Below, piece by piece: positions 1-7,921 of a DNA stretch of 32,743 bases; positions within the stretch are counted from its first letter, which is position 1; each line of letters opens with the position of its first letter. This DNA is from Treponema sp. (lineage in GTDB: Bacteria > Spirochaetota > Spirochaetia > Treponematales > Treponemataceae). A program made the translations under genes and the position numbers. Where the stretch lies: contig JAEDGP010000019.1 of the NCBI GenBank assembly GCA_016297405.1, forward strand, positions 1 to 32,743, written 5' to 3'. Below the pieces are notes generated by a model. The model made no database searches and was not told the DNA's origin. It worked only from the letters and a program-made list of their open reading frames with translations.

Positions 1-232
1 TAACGCTTTTTGCCAGATTTCTAGGCTGATCCACATCACAACCCAATTCTTTTGCCATATAAAAAGCAAAAAGCTGTCACAAAACCAGCATAGGCAAAGC
101 ATAAAAATCCTTGTTTTCAATCTTTGGAACAAATACAAAATCGTCAACAATTGATTCCAGTTCTTTATCCCCTTCAACACCAATTGCAATTACAGAACCT
201 TTACGAGCTTTATTCTCCTTAATTAACATAAA
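1..232 (-). pseudogene. glmS: glmS 3' remnant (glucosamine-6-phosphate synthase C-terminus), with in-frame stop
   Basis: The minus strand reads GSVIAIGVEGD, later VDDFVFVP and, after a stop, QLFAFYMAKELG then CDVDQPRNLAKSV. This is the C-terminal end of the isomerase domain of GlmS, which makes glucosamine-6-phosphate for peptidoglycan. Two lesions are visible. The homology begins only about 77 codons before the window edge, next to the end of udp, so roughly 500 upstream residues are missing. A TGA at 77-79 falls where the family normally has Leu before the QLxAY motif; one base change from TTA would explain it. The last few codons lie outside the window. I infer a decayed fragment rather than a gene; a functional glmS should exist elsewhere. 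Confidence 0.8.
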
Positions 233-282
233 AAAAACGATTGTTAAGGATTTCCAGGAACTGTAAATTTTTAGAAGTTCCA

Positions 283-1068
283 TTAACGGCCTTTTTCTTT
301 ATCTTCCCTGATCAATATTCTAAGAGCTTCCACCGCCGTCTTAATTGCGCTTTCAGTATCATGAGCCTGCTTGTTTTCAAGGCCTTTCTTTGCCCTTTCC
401 TGATTTGCCACAACAAGAAAACAGGAACCAACCCGAACGCGAAGGAAACTTCCTGCAATGAAAAGAGCTGCGCTTTCCATCTCGCTTGCAAGACACCCCA
501 TTCTAAGCCAGGCCTGCCATTTGTTTTCCAGTTCATAGCTTACAGGCATAATCTCAGGTTCATGCTGGCCAAAAAACGAATCCTTGCACTGAACAACGCC
601 TGTATGATGAGGAAGACCAAGATTTTTTGCCGCTTTTACAAGCGCATTCGTTACATCCAGATCAGGAACCGCAGGATATTCAATAGGCGCAAATTCACGA
701 CTTGTGCCTTCCATGCGAACAGCTCCTGTGGAAATTACAATATCGCCGCCAAGAACATCATCCTGCATGCCGCCGCAAGTGCCAACCCGAATGAATGTTT
801 TGGCTCCAGATTTTGCAAGCTCATCAATGGCAATGCTTGCAGAAGGTCCTCCGATTCCTGTGGAAGTTACGCTAACCTTCACTCCTTCCAAAGTTCCTGT
901 ATAAGTCACGAATTCACGCACATCAGCAACAAGTTTTGCATTCTCAAAATGTTCTGCAATCTTTGCACATCGTTTTGGATCGCCTGGAAGAATGACATAT
1001 TCCCCCACATCTCCAGGCCCAACCCCAGTATGATATTGTTTTCCCGAACCTTCTGTATAATCAACCAT
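283..1068 (-). CDS. udp: Uridine phosphorylase
   Basis: Cytoplasmic nucleoside phosphorylase converting uridine and phosphate to uracil and ribose-1-phosphate (pyrimidine salvage). At 261 residues it has the usual family length. Visible motifs are LPGDPKR (27-33, phosphate binding), VREFVTYTG (about 50-58), TSTGIGGPSASIAIDEL (about 69-84), IRVGTCGG (93-100), KDSFFGQHEPE (162-172) and SEMESA (195-200, the nucleoside-binding Glu-Met-Glu). The start is supported by TGGAGG five bases upstream of ATG. A promoter with TTGAAA and TATAAT lies about 60 bp upstream, divergent from the DUF2971 gene. Its 3' end abuts the glmS remnant. Confidence is high; the alternative would be another member of the PNP/UDP family, but the motifs favour uridine. 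Confidence 0.93.
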   Translation of the reverse strand: MVDYTEGSGKQYHTGVGPGDVGEYVILPGDPKRCAKIAEHFENAKLVADVREFVTYTGTLEGVKVSVTSTGIGGPSASIAIDELAKSGAKTFIRVGTCGGMQDDVLGGDIVISTGAVRMEGTSREFAPIEYPAVPDLDVTNALVKAAKNLGLPHHTGVVQCKDSFFGQHEPEIMPVSYELENKWQAWLRMGCLASEMESAALFIAGSFLRVRVGSCFLVVANQERAKKGLENKQAHDTESAIKTAVEALRILIREDKEKGR

Positions 1069-1131
1069 GACAAACCTCCATCAATTCCAAGCAGAAAACG
1101 AATGAAAAAACACTGCTGTGGTTCATTCATT

Positions 1132-1159
1132 ATTATACCTTAGTTTTTTCAGATTTCAA
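1132..1159 (-). promoter_or_regulatory. Sigma70-type promoter of udp
   Basis: Reading the minus strand, TTGAAA (1159-1154), a 16-bp spacer and TATAAT (1137-1132) precede udp, giving a leader of about 55-60 nt that carries the GGAGG ribosome binding site. Confidence 0.65.
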
Positions 1160-1186
1160 TTTTTTCTACATTCTGCAAACCTGTGG

Positions 1187-1192
1187 TACAAT
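1187..1192 (+). promoter_or_regulatory. -10 element of a leaderless promoter for the DUF2971 gene
   Basis: TACAAT ends six bases before the ATG at 1199, so the start of transcription would coincide with the start codon. No Shine-Dalgarno sequence is present. The -35 region is poor (TTCTAC at 17-bp spacing). Confidence 0.45.
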
Positions 1193-1198
1193 ATTGCC

Positions 1199-2003
1199 AT
1201 GAACCTTTATCACTACACTGACTTCAATGCCATGAGAGGCATCATTACAAACGGCGAAATCTGGCTTTGGAATCTTAGACGAATGAACGACAGCCAGGAA
1301 ATGCAGTATTTCATAAATGAATTGAAGATTGCTGTGAAAAAGCAGCTAGATCCAAAAGATTTTCCTGCAATGGAAGCCCTTTTTTCTGAAAACCTTAAGG
1401 ATTTCGAAAAACTTTCAAGTTTTGCAGCCTGCTTCAGCGAATACGAAGATGATGCCGCCCAATGGTCCAGATACGCAAAAAAACGGTATGGGAGTGTGCA
1501 TTGCCTTTGATCAGGAACTGCTTTCAAAAATCGGTGAAAAGGGCCATGCGCCACTTTGCAAAGTAAATTATTCAAAAAGCTGCGACAATCTGGAAATCGT
1601 CTATCAAATTGCTTCCATAATTAAAGAAAGCCAGGGCCAGAACAGCGCAAAAATCCACGAAGTCTTCAACAAGCTGATAACAAGCTCACCACTTTTTAAG
1701 CACCCGTCGTTTATAAGCGAAAAGGAATACCGTCTTGTGTCGCTTCCATACAATGTAAACGAGTTTTTGGGCGAAGCACATTTTTATGTGGAAGAAACAA
1801 ACATCAAAAAGTACTACATACTGAACCTTCGAAACGCATCCGAAAGCCTTGGAATCAAATATTCAGATCTTTTCAAGGAAATCTGCATTGGCCCGCAAGC
1901 CAGAGTCACAAAGGATGTGCTTTGCGATTATTTTTCTGCCACAAAAATGGCTGAACTTTGCCCAAAAGTAAAGCTTTCTGAATGCCCATTAAGACGATTC
2001 TAA
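1199..2003 (+). pseudogene. DUF2971 family protein, frameshifted at an A7 tract
   Basis: Two overlapping frames together encode about 267 residues of a DUF2971 protein, a family of unknown function often found near mobile or defence genes. The first frame gives MNLYHYTDFNAMRGI, MNDSQEM and AACFSEYEDDAAQWSRYAK (about 93 residues), then runs off into a short tail. The second frame resumes with NGMGVCIAFDQELL and continues through FISEKEYRLVSLPY to the stop at 2003. The switch falls in seven A residues at 1477-1483; removing one A restores the family motif QW.RYA..G.GVCIAFD. I therefore annotate one gene with a +1 lesion. It may be a true inactivation, a phase-variable tract or a sequencing error. 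The start at 1199 is preferred over the in-frame ATG at 1118 because the family begins with the YHYT motif. Confidence 0.75.
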
Positions 2004-2004
2004 C

Positions 2005-2050
2005 AGTTCGCGCATTAATCTTGCAGTTCGCAAAACAATTAAAAGTTCGC
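2005..2050. repeat. Three short direct repeats of AGTTCGC
   Basis: AGTTCGC occurs at 2005-2011, 2025-2031 and 2044-2050, spaced 20 and 19 bp, between the end of the DUF2971 gene and the MITE-like element. No function is evident. Confidence 0.5.
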
Positions 2051-2062
2051 GCAAAGATTATA

Positions 2063-2271
2063 GGGGCTGTCCCAAAAGTATAAATTGTAGTGGTCATTGA
2101 GCCCTTCGACAGGCTCAGGAACCACCTGTCGAAATGACTATCACACTAAATGTGGTGGTTTCGACATAGGGAGCGTTAAGCAAACACCTGAGAGGTGTTT
2201 GTAGCGAGTCTCCCGAAGAGCTGTGCTCGTAGGGGCTCAACCACCGCAATACAAACTTATTGGACAGCCCC
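2063..2271. mobile_element. MITE-like inverted-repeat element, complete copy (209 bp)
   Basis: The element begins GGGGCTGTCCCAAAAGT and ends ACTTATTGGACAGCCCC, giving near-perfect terminal inverted repeats. There is no transposase. Inside are hairpins: TTCGACAGG pairs with CCTGTCGAA around 2107-2135, and CAAACACCT with AGGTGTTTG at 2181-2201. A related copy starts at 32641. I could not identify a clear target-site duplication. It lies past the end of both flanking genes and may also act as a transcription barrier. The 319-bp gap 2004-2322 holds only this element and the small AGTTCGC repeats. Confidence 0.75.
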
Positions 2272-2322
2272 AAAGTTTACAAGCAGCCTCATCCAGCAAA
2301 ATCATTGTAAACCAGCACAAGC

Positions 2323-3828
2323 CTATCTGATGAAGGAAGGTCTGTAGCTGTGTGGATTAAACCAGTTCAAATAGGTTTGCGCAATAGCTTCATCTTCCCG
2401 CAAAAGATATTCCTGCCACACATCTTCCCTTACAAGAATATAATTATGGTCAATCTGGCGAACAAGGCCTTCCATATATGCTGATTCTTTACTGTCAAAA
2501 ACAGCCATGACCTGGTCTTCATCCGCACCATAGGCAAGCCGCCAGAGTTTTTGCCGTGCAACAGGAAAATCCGGAAGATAGTTCAATGCCCAGCGCAGAT
2601 TCTTGTAGTAGGTATACACATGGTTTAGTCCAAGGTGAGCGATCAAAAGAGAATCGTCATCCAGCTCAATGTCAGAAACCACGGACCGGTAATATTTGTA
2701 TGGAGGATTTTTTCTTATATCATACAAACCCTTCGTCCAAAAAAGAAGCGCTGCAAAAAGCAGACTGGCCACAAGAATCTTTGGCAAAAGGAATGAAAAT
2801 CTGTTCCAGTTCTTTCCAATCATCAAAGCCAGAACCAATGGAGTAACAGAACTTCCGCTCAAAAAAAGACGATACCCCATATCAAGCACATCAAGATTCC
2901 AGAAAGGAAAGAACAGCACAAGCGGAATCAGAATCAAAGGAATGGAAGAAAGCTTGTTTTTTGAGCGGATCACAAACATTAAAAAACAAACCCACACCAG
3001 CACAAAGCAAACAGACTGTTCAATGCAAAGTGCAAAAGAAATACGGTTTTTCATGAAATCAGAAAAAAGCGGAACACATGGACCAAAAGAAAACATCGAA
3101 GAAAAGCGAGCCTTTTCATGAATTGCAAGAAAAATAAAGGCAAGCGCAAAAAGCAGAACCGCAGCACCAAAAATCACTTTGCCCTTTGCACTTTTTAGAA
3201 AAACCGCAACCTTCTTTTTGGAAAAACCGCCTTTAGCCATAAACAAAGCAAAAACAAAAGCCAGGCAATAGACAAACGGCACAAGATGAGTGAAAAAGCA
3301 CAAAGCCAAAAAGATAAATGCCAGAATCAGAAGAACCGCGGTTTTTCTTTTGCCAAAATCATGATTTTTTTCAAAAAGAGAGTAAACGCAAACCGCAAAA
3401 AAGCAGAAAAAAACAAGCCCCGTAAGGTTGTTGATGTAATTGATTGAAAGAGTGACCGCTGAAGGAGAAACTGCGGAAAGCAAAAAGACCAGAACGGCTG
3501 CAAAAAAGTTTTTGCACACAAAATAAGTTAAAAGGCCGCACCCCAGACAAAAAAGAGCTGATGCAATGCTTGCCCAGATTTTGCAGCCTAAAATCGCATC
3601 AGCACAAATGGCGCTGCTTAAGGCGCACAAATAAAACCCAGATTCAAAACCTGGATTTTCAAGCTGTCCTGTCTGAACCAGGGATTTAGCCTGCAAGGCG
3701 TAGTAATAGCCGTCCAACCCCGCAGGTTCATCGGATTTTTGCAGCATGGAAAGGCGCACAAAAAACACAACCAGCAGCGCCATAACCCCACTCAAAAAAA
3801 GCCAACCGTTTTTTCTGCAAAAAACCAT
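2323..3828 (-). CDS. GT-C-like polytopic membrane protein (putative lipid-linked sugar transferase)
   Basis: A 501-residue integral membrane protein with about ten hydrophobic segments in the first 370 residues and a soluble C-terminal domain of about 130 residues. The first loop after TM1 contains LDGYYYALQAKSLVQTG (about 38-54), which resembles the acidic D..YY...A..L...G loop of GT-C glycosyltransferases (PMT_2/ArnT type), where an Asp acts in catalysis with a polyprenyl-phosphate sugar donor. The family call is an inference from this loop and the topology. A good ribosome binding site (AGAGGATG) precedes the ATG. It is the last gene of a minus-strand cluster with the VanW and glycan-binding-type genes, 138 bp downstream of VanW, consistent with an envelope role. 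It could instead be an uncharacterised membrane protein of another family. Confidence 0.6.
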   Translation of the reverse strand: MVFCRKNGWLFLSGVMALLVVFFVRLSMLQKSDEPAGLDGYYYALQAKSLVQTGQLENPGFESGFYLCALSSAICADAILGCKIWASIASALFCLGCGLLTYFVCKNFFAAVLVFLLSAVSPSAVTLSINYINNLTGLVFFCFFAVCVYSLFEKNHDFGKRKTAVLLILAFIFLALCFFTHLVPFVYCLAFVFALFMAKGGFSKKKVAVFLKSAKGKVIFGAAVLLFALAFIFLAIHEKARFSSMFSFGPCVPLFSDFMKNRISFALCIEQSVCFVLVWVCFLMFVIRSKNKLSSIPLILIPLVLFFPFWNLDVLDMGYRLFLSGSSVTPLVLALMIGKNWNRFSFLLPKILVASLLFAALLFWTKGLYDIRKNPPYKYYRSVVSDIELDDDSLLIAHLGLNHVYTYYKNLRWALNYLPDFPVARQKLWRLAYGADEDQVMAVFDSKESAYMEGLVRQIDHNYILVREDVWQEYLLREDEAIAQTYLNWFNPHSYRPSFIR

Positions 3829-3914
3829 TACATCATCCTCTCAAAGAAAGCAGTTTTTATTCCTGCACACAAAACATCTTTGCCTGCATTTTTTCTAAGC
3901 TATTAAACTTACGC

Positions 3915-3987
3915 CCGCCTTTATTCCTGACTTTTTTCTGAACTTTTTCCTGCACCTATTCCGCTTTTATTCCTGACCTTTTTCTGA
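3915..3987. repeat. 27-bp direct repeat spanning the end of the VanW gene
   Basis: The 27 bases at 3961-3987 and 3915-3941 match at 25 positions. The first copy contains the last codons and stop of the VanW gene (SEKGQE then TAA); the second lies in the downstream gap. A further partial CAGGAATAA copy lies near 3860. This looks like local duplication of the gene's 3' end. Confidence 0.65.
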
Positions 3988-5010
3988 TAAAAGCGGATTG
4001 TACATCATTATGGCGTCGTTAAAAGCGATTTCCACATCTTCTGCAAGAACAAGATTTTCGCCCTTTGCACCATGCGACAAATCAGATGGCGCCGCTTTCT
4101 TCTCATCAAAGGTTTTGGGGAAATCATTTTCTTCAGAAAAGCAGGCTTTTTCATCAAAGGTTTTGGAAAAATCTTCACCAAAAGCATGCGCCACATTCCC
4201 ATCGTTTGCAGATGGCACAAAATGGCGCCTTGAAAGCACATTGTGGCGCACGTAAACTCCAGCCATTTCCATGGTGATCCAGTGCTTTTTTTCGTACACC
4301 TCATATTTATCAGCCAAAGGCCTTTGAGTGCGCCACTGGCCACAAAGCTTTCCATCCTGAATCCAGACCTTAAGCAAAAAAGCCTGATCCGTTTCGTTTT
4401 TTATCTGCAGATCCCGGTAATTGTAAACGCATGTGGCCCCGCTGCCAAAAGGCTGGGTCCTGCTGGAATCCGGAAAAACATCATAGCTATGGCGCCATCG
4501 CTGGGTCACCACCAAAGGCGTATGCAAAGTCATCCAATAAAGAAGATTTGAAGCCTGGCAAAGACCCCCACCAATTCCGCTGGAAAGACGGCCGCTTTTC
4601 AAAACCAGGCCTTCCTTAAAGCCACGAGATTTTGAAGGTTTTCCGATACACTTCCAATATGAAAAAATCTTTCCTTTTTCAAGAATCAGGCCGTCAAGCA
4701 AAGAAGCTGCAATACTCAAATTGCAAACCTTGTTCTGCTCAAGCAATATGTCGCTTCCAGAAAGATTTCTGAACAATGGAGTGGAATGTTCAAAAGCAAT
4801 AAAAGGAAAAGCCTTTTCCTGCAGAATTTTGCTGTCACCCTCGCCTTTGGATTTTAAAAATTTTCGGCTTTTTTTGAGAGACGCATATTTTTCAGAATTT
4901 TTCACCCATTCCAGGCGACGCAAAGTGCAGAACAGCAACATTCCACACTTGATTCTAAAATCGCTTCGTTTTTTTTGTGGAACGAATTTGTACATTAGAT
5001 CAGAAACCAC
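3967..5010 (-). CDS. VanW family protein
   Basis: The core (about residues 96-265) is a clear VanW domain: GKIFSYWKCIGKPS, GFKEGLVL, GIGGGLCQASNLLYWMTLHTP, RHSYDVFP and RTQPFGSGATCVYNY. VanW was named from vancomycin-resistance clusters, but its biochemical role is not established; a cell-envelope function is usually assumed. No signal peptide is evident. The C-terminus carries a 16-residue repeat (FSKTFDEK then FPKTFDEK; DNA 4103-4118 and 4151-4166) not typical of the domain. The GTG start at 5010 overlaps by one base the TAG stop of the upstream glycan-binding-type gene; an ATG five codons later is possible. There is no strong ribosome binding site, so expression probably depends on coupling. 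Confidence 0.88.
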   Translation of the reverse strand: MVSDLMYKFVPQKKRSDFRIKCGMLLFCTLRRLEWVKNSEKYASLKKSRKFLKSKGEGDSKILQEKAFPFIAFEHSTPLFRNLSGSDILLEQNKVCNLSIAASLLDGLILEKGKIFSYWKCIGKPSKSRGFKEGLVLKSGRLSSGIGGGLCQASNLLYWMTLHTPLVVTQRWRHSYDVFPDSSRTQPFGSGATCVYNYRDLQIKNETDQAFLLKVWIQDGKLCGQWRTQRPLADKYEVYEKKHWITMEMAGVYVRHNVLSRRHFVPSANDGNVAHAFGEDFSKTFDEKACFSEENDFPKTFDEKKAAPSDLSHGAKGENLVLAEDVEIAFNDAIMMYNPLLSEKGQE

Positions 5011-6143
5011 TAATCATCGTGATTGGCATAATCAAAAAGGAAGATATCTTTTTTGTCCACCACATTGTATTTCACATTGTTGATGAAAATGGATTTACCT
5101 TCAATTTTTAGAAGTTTAACAGTTGTTACTTCCACATAATCAATATTTTCTGTAGAAATCAGACGACCGTTACCAAGAGAATAGGAAATATCCGAATATG
5201 CTCCATAACTGCTGTCTGAACATGTAATATATTTGTATAGCGATGGTTTGTATTTTGAACATTTATTGTTGTTGTGATTCTCTGTATTGTTCCAAAGCCA
5301 CTCAGAATAAATCTCATTGTCATAATATTCGCGCAAAGCCTTTGGATTTTTTGGCAGAACCGAAGAAAGCTGTATATTTGAAATGTAATCAATCGTGTCT
5401 CTCCAGCGCTTTATGACAATACAATGCACTTCTTCTGGATCTGAAGGATTATCTTTTACAAGGAAAAGTTTTGCGTATGCATCATCAAACAGACTAAAAA
5501 ACTGCTTTTTAAAATCATCTTTTGAATTTTCAAGCATATAGATGGAATTCTTTTCCTGCGCTTCCTTCAGCGCTTCCACATTCTTAAATGGAATCACTTT
5601 TCCCTTATATTTCAATCTGAAACAGTCAAGACAGGTATCGTCATATTTTTCGCCTTTATATACATCCAGAATCTTGATTGTGATTGTCTTGGCAGTCTGA
5701 TCCAGCGGAAATTTTATTGACTGCCATGTAGGAGTATTGTCCTTCAAGACATATTCTTTCTGCTGGAAATGCTTTCCTGCAGTCTGTGTCAAAAGAATTT
5801 TCTTTACGCGATTGTTTTTGGTGTAGTAATTGTTTCCGCTTGCAAAGCCGTTTACGATTTCAATTTCATCAAAACTTACAGCTTCTTCAAAACCGATTGT
5901 AATGGATTCGCCAATTCCAGAACCATTCTGATCAGCCTCACACCAGGTTGTATCAAAATTTCCATCCAGAATATTGATTGGCGGATAAAGATACTTGCCC
6001 TGGAACTGAGCTTCCACAAGTTCAGAAGTTGCCGTTACTGATGCAACAACAGCCTGTTCGGTCTGAGCCATAAACCAATTGTCTTGGGCATTTGCAGCAC
6101 AGGTAAAAGCCATAACAAAAAAGGAAAAAACAATTTTCTTCAT
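5010..6143 (-). CDS. Secreted discoidin-like (NADase-type glycan-binding) protein
   Basis: The product has a classic signal peptide (MKKIVFSFFVMAFTCAANA, cleavage before QDN) and a mature part of about 355 residues. Residues about 50-150 resemble an F5/8-type-C or 'NADase-type glycan-binding' domain: ILDGNFDTTWCEADQNGSG, then GESITIGFEEAVSFDEIEIVNG, then NNYYTKNNRVKKI and TITIKILDVYKG. The C-terminal half is of unknown function. The protein likely acts in the periplasm or at the surface. The start at 6143 is chosen because it begins the signal peptide and lies six bases after a TATAAT; two upstream in-frame ATGs (6188 and 6164) would add a charged extension. It heads a minus-strand cluster with VanW and the GT-C-like gene. 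Confidence 0.7.
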   Translation of the reverse strand: MKKIVFSFFVMAFTCAANAQDNWFMAQTEQAVVASVTATSELVEAQFQGKYLYPPINILDGNFDTTWCEADQNGSGIGESITIGFEEAVSFDEIEIVNGFASGNNYYTKNNRVKKILLTQTAGKHFQQKEYVLKDNTPTWQSIKFPLDQTAKTITIKILDVYKGEKYDDTCLDCFRLKYKGKVIPFKNVEALKEAQEKNSIYMLENSKDDFKKQFFSLFDDAYAKLFLVKDNPSDPEEVHCIVIKRWRDTIDYISNIQLSSVLPKNPKALREYYDNEIYSEWLWNNTENHNNNKCSKYKPSLYKYITCSDSSYGAYSDISYSLGNGRLISTENIDYVEVTTVKLLKIEGKSIFINNVKYNVVDKKDIFLFDYANHDD

Positions 6144-6149
6144 GTTTTC

Positions 6150-6155
6150 ATTATA
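6150..6155 (-). promoter_or_regulatory. -10 element of a leaderless promoter for the glycan-binding-type gene
   Basis: TATAAT on the minus strand is followed by six bases and then ATG. There is no Shine-Dalgarno sequence. An A8 tract lies upstream, but no good -35 is seen. Confidence 0.5.
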
Positions 6156-6240
6156 TCGATTCATGCTTTTTTTTCTATATAATTTCAATTATTTTAGGTT
6201 TTAAGTAACTTTGCCACTTAATCTTTTATCATCTATGGTT

Positions 6241-6246
6241 TATAAT
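6241..6246 (+). promoter_or_regulatory. -10 element of a leaderless promoter for the symporter gene
   Basis: TATAAT ends seven bases before the ATG at 6254, with TTAATC 17 bp upstream of it. No Shine-Dalgarno sequence is present. Confidence 0.5.
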
Positions 6247-6253
6247 TTAGACT

Positions 6254-7789
6254 ATGAATAAAAGACATACTTTCAACGGATCAATCGGCTTCGTTCTTGC
6301 AGCTGCAGGCAGCGCAGTCGGACTTGGAAACATCTGGCGTTTCCCTTATCTTGCGGCAAAAGGTGGCGGTGGACTTTTCGTAGCCGTTTACATCATTTTG
6401 GCACTCACATTTGGTTTTTCTCTGCTTACTGCAGAAATTGCAATCGGTCGAAAAACCAGACAAAGCCCTCTTACAGCATACAGCTCATTAAAGAAAGGCT
6501 GGAAATTTCTTGGCATCTTAAGCTGCCTTGTTCCAATCATCATCTTTCCTTATTACTGTGTAATCGGTGGCTGGGTTCTTAAGTACCTTATCGTTTTCAT
6601 AACCGGTAAGGGAAATGCTGCAGCAGCAGACGGTTATTTTAGCGGATTCATCACTTCTCAGTGGGAACCGATCATCATGTTCGCAATATTTTTGCTTGCC
6701 GTTGCCTTCATCATTTTCAGAGGCGTAAACAAAGGTATTGAAGCATCATCCAAAATCATCATGCCTGCCCTGGTAGTTCTGGTGCTTGCAATTTCAATTT
6801 TCTCGCTCACACTTACACACACAGAAACAATTACTGAAGAAACTCCTGTAGAAGCTCAGGCAACGGCAGAAGATGCAGCTGCATCAGACGCTGCTTTGGC
6901 AACAGAGACTTTGCCACAAGAATCATCTGAATCTACAGATTCTTCTGCAAACACTACCCAGATTCAGCAAAAGACAGTTACCCGCACAGGTCTTCAAGGC
7001 CTTGGAGTTTACCTTATTCCAAACTTCGACGGTCTTACAGTAAAAGATTTCTTTGCAATCCTTATGAACGCAATGGGACAGCTTTTCTACAGCCTTAGCA
7101 TTGCCATGGGAATCATGATCGCATACGGCTCTTATGTAAGTGATGATTCAAATCTTGTTCAGTCAATCAACCGCATTGAGATTTTTGATACAGCAGTCGC
7201 AATTCTTGCAGGTGTCATGATCATTCCAGCGGTATACACATTCATGGGCAACGAAGGCATGAAAGCAGGTCCTGGCCTTATGTTCGTAGTTTTGCCAAAA
7301 GTATTCTCATCCATGGGAATAATCGGAAACTTAATCGGAGCACTTTTCTTCATCATGGTTCTGTTCGCTGCATTAAGTAGCGCTGTTTCGGTTATGGAAG
7401 CAATCGTTTCAAGCTTAATGGACGAATTCCACATCTCAAGAACAAAAGCCTTGAACCTTGAAGGAATCCTTGGTCTTATAGCCGGAATCATCGTTTGTCT
7501 TGGATATAACATTCTTTACTTTGAATACAAGCTTCCAAGCGGTGATATTGGACAAGTTCTGGACATAATGGACTATGTAAGCAACAATATCCTTATGCCA
7601 ATCGTTGCGATTGTAACTTGTATCTTTGTAGGCTATGTAATCAAAACAAAAACCATTACCGATGAAATCACAAAGAATGGCGAAGGCTTCTCAAGAAAGA
7701 TTGTTTTCGAAGTTATGATCAAGTTCATCGCTCCTGCTTTGCTTTTCATTCTTTTCCTTAAGTCAGCAGGAATCGTAACAATCATCTGA
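6254..7789 (+). CDS. Neurotransmitter:sodium symporter (SNF/NSS family), amino-acid transporter
   Basis: A 511-residue inner-membrane Na+-coupled symporter of the LeuT fold. The N-terminus (SIGFVLAAAGSAVGLGNIWR) is the diagnostic TM1 sequence with the unwound sodium-binding segment. TM6 reads GQLFYSLSIAMGIMIAYGSY. The substrate is probably an amino acid but cannot be told from sequence. Unusually, about 55 residues rich in Glu, Ala, Thr and Ser (about 190-245) are inserted between TM5 and the GVYLIPNFDGL segment before TM6, which should place them in extracytoplasmic loop 3. It is monocistronic and ends at a strong bidirectional terminator. Confidence 0.92.
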   Translation: MNKRHTFNGSIGFVLAAAGSAVGLGNIWRFPYLAAKGGGGLFVAVYIILALTFGFSLLTAEIAIGRKTRQSPLTAYSSLKKGWKFLGILSCLVPIIIFPYYCVIGGWVLKYLIVFITGKGNAAAADGYFSGFITSQWEPIIMFAIFLLAVAFIIFRGVNKGIEASSKIIMPALVVLVLAISIFSLTLTHTETITEETPVEAQATAEDAAASDAALATETLPQESSESTDSSANTTQIQQKTVTRTGLQGLGVYLIPNFDGLTVKDFFAILMNAMGQLFYSLSIAMGIMIAYGSYVSDDSNLVQSINRIEIFDTAVAILAGVMIIPAVYTFMGNEGMKAGPGLMFVVLPKVFSSMGIIGNLIGALFFIMVLFAALSSAVSVMEAIVSSLMDEFHISRTKALNLEGILGLIAGIIVCLGYNILYFEYKLPSGDIGQVLDIMDYVSNNILMPIVAIVTCIFVGYVIKTKTITDEITKNGEGFSRKIVFEVMIKFIAPALLFILFLKSAGIVTII

Positions 7790-7846
7790 TGATTTTCGAT
7801 AGCATGGAAGCAGATTTCTGTGATAAAGAATAAACAAAAATCATAG

Positions 7847-7917
7847 AAAAAAAGCTGGTCTGCAAGGCATGAATTGAAGTGCACTTCAATTCATGCTTGC
7901 CAGCCAGCTTTTTTTTT
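7847..7917. terminator. Bidirectional intrinsic terminator between the symporter gene and nfo
   Basis: A roughly 30-bp near-perfect stem (AGCTGG..., core GCATGAATTGAAGTG against CACTTCAATTCATGC) is flanked by an A-run on the left and a T9 run on the right, and sits between convergent genes. Confidence 0.93.
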
Positions 7918-7921
7918 ATCC

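Noticed and set aside
1477..1484. Programmed -1 frameshift at the AAAAAAC heptamer in the DUF2971 gene
   Set aside because: The second frame requires a +1 shift (one A fewer), not -1, and seven A is short for transcriptional slippage.
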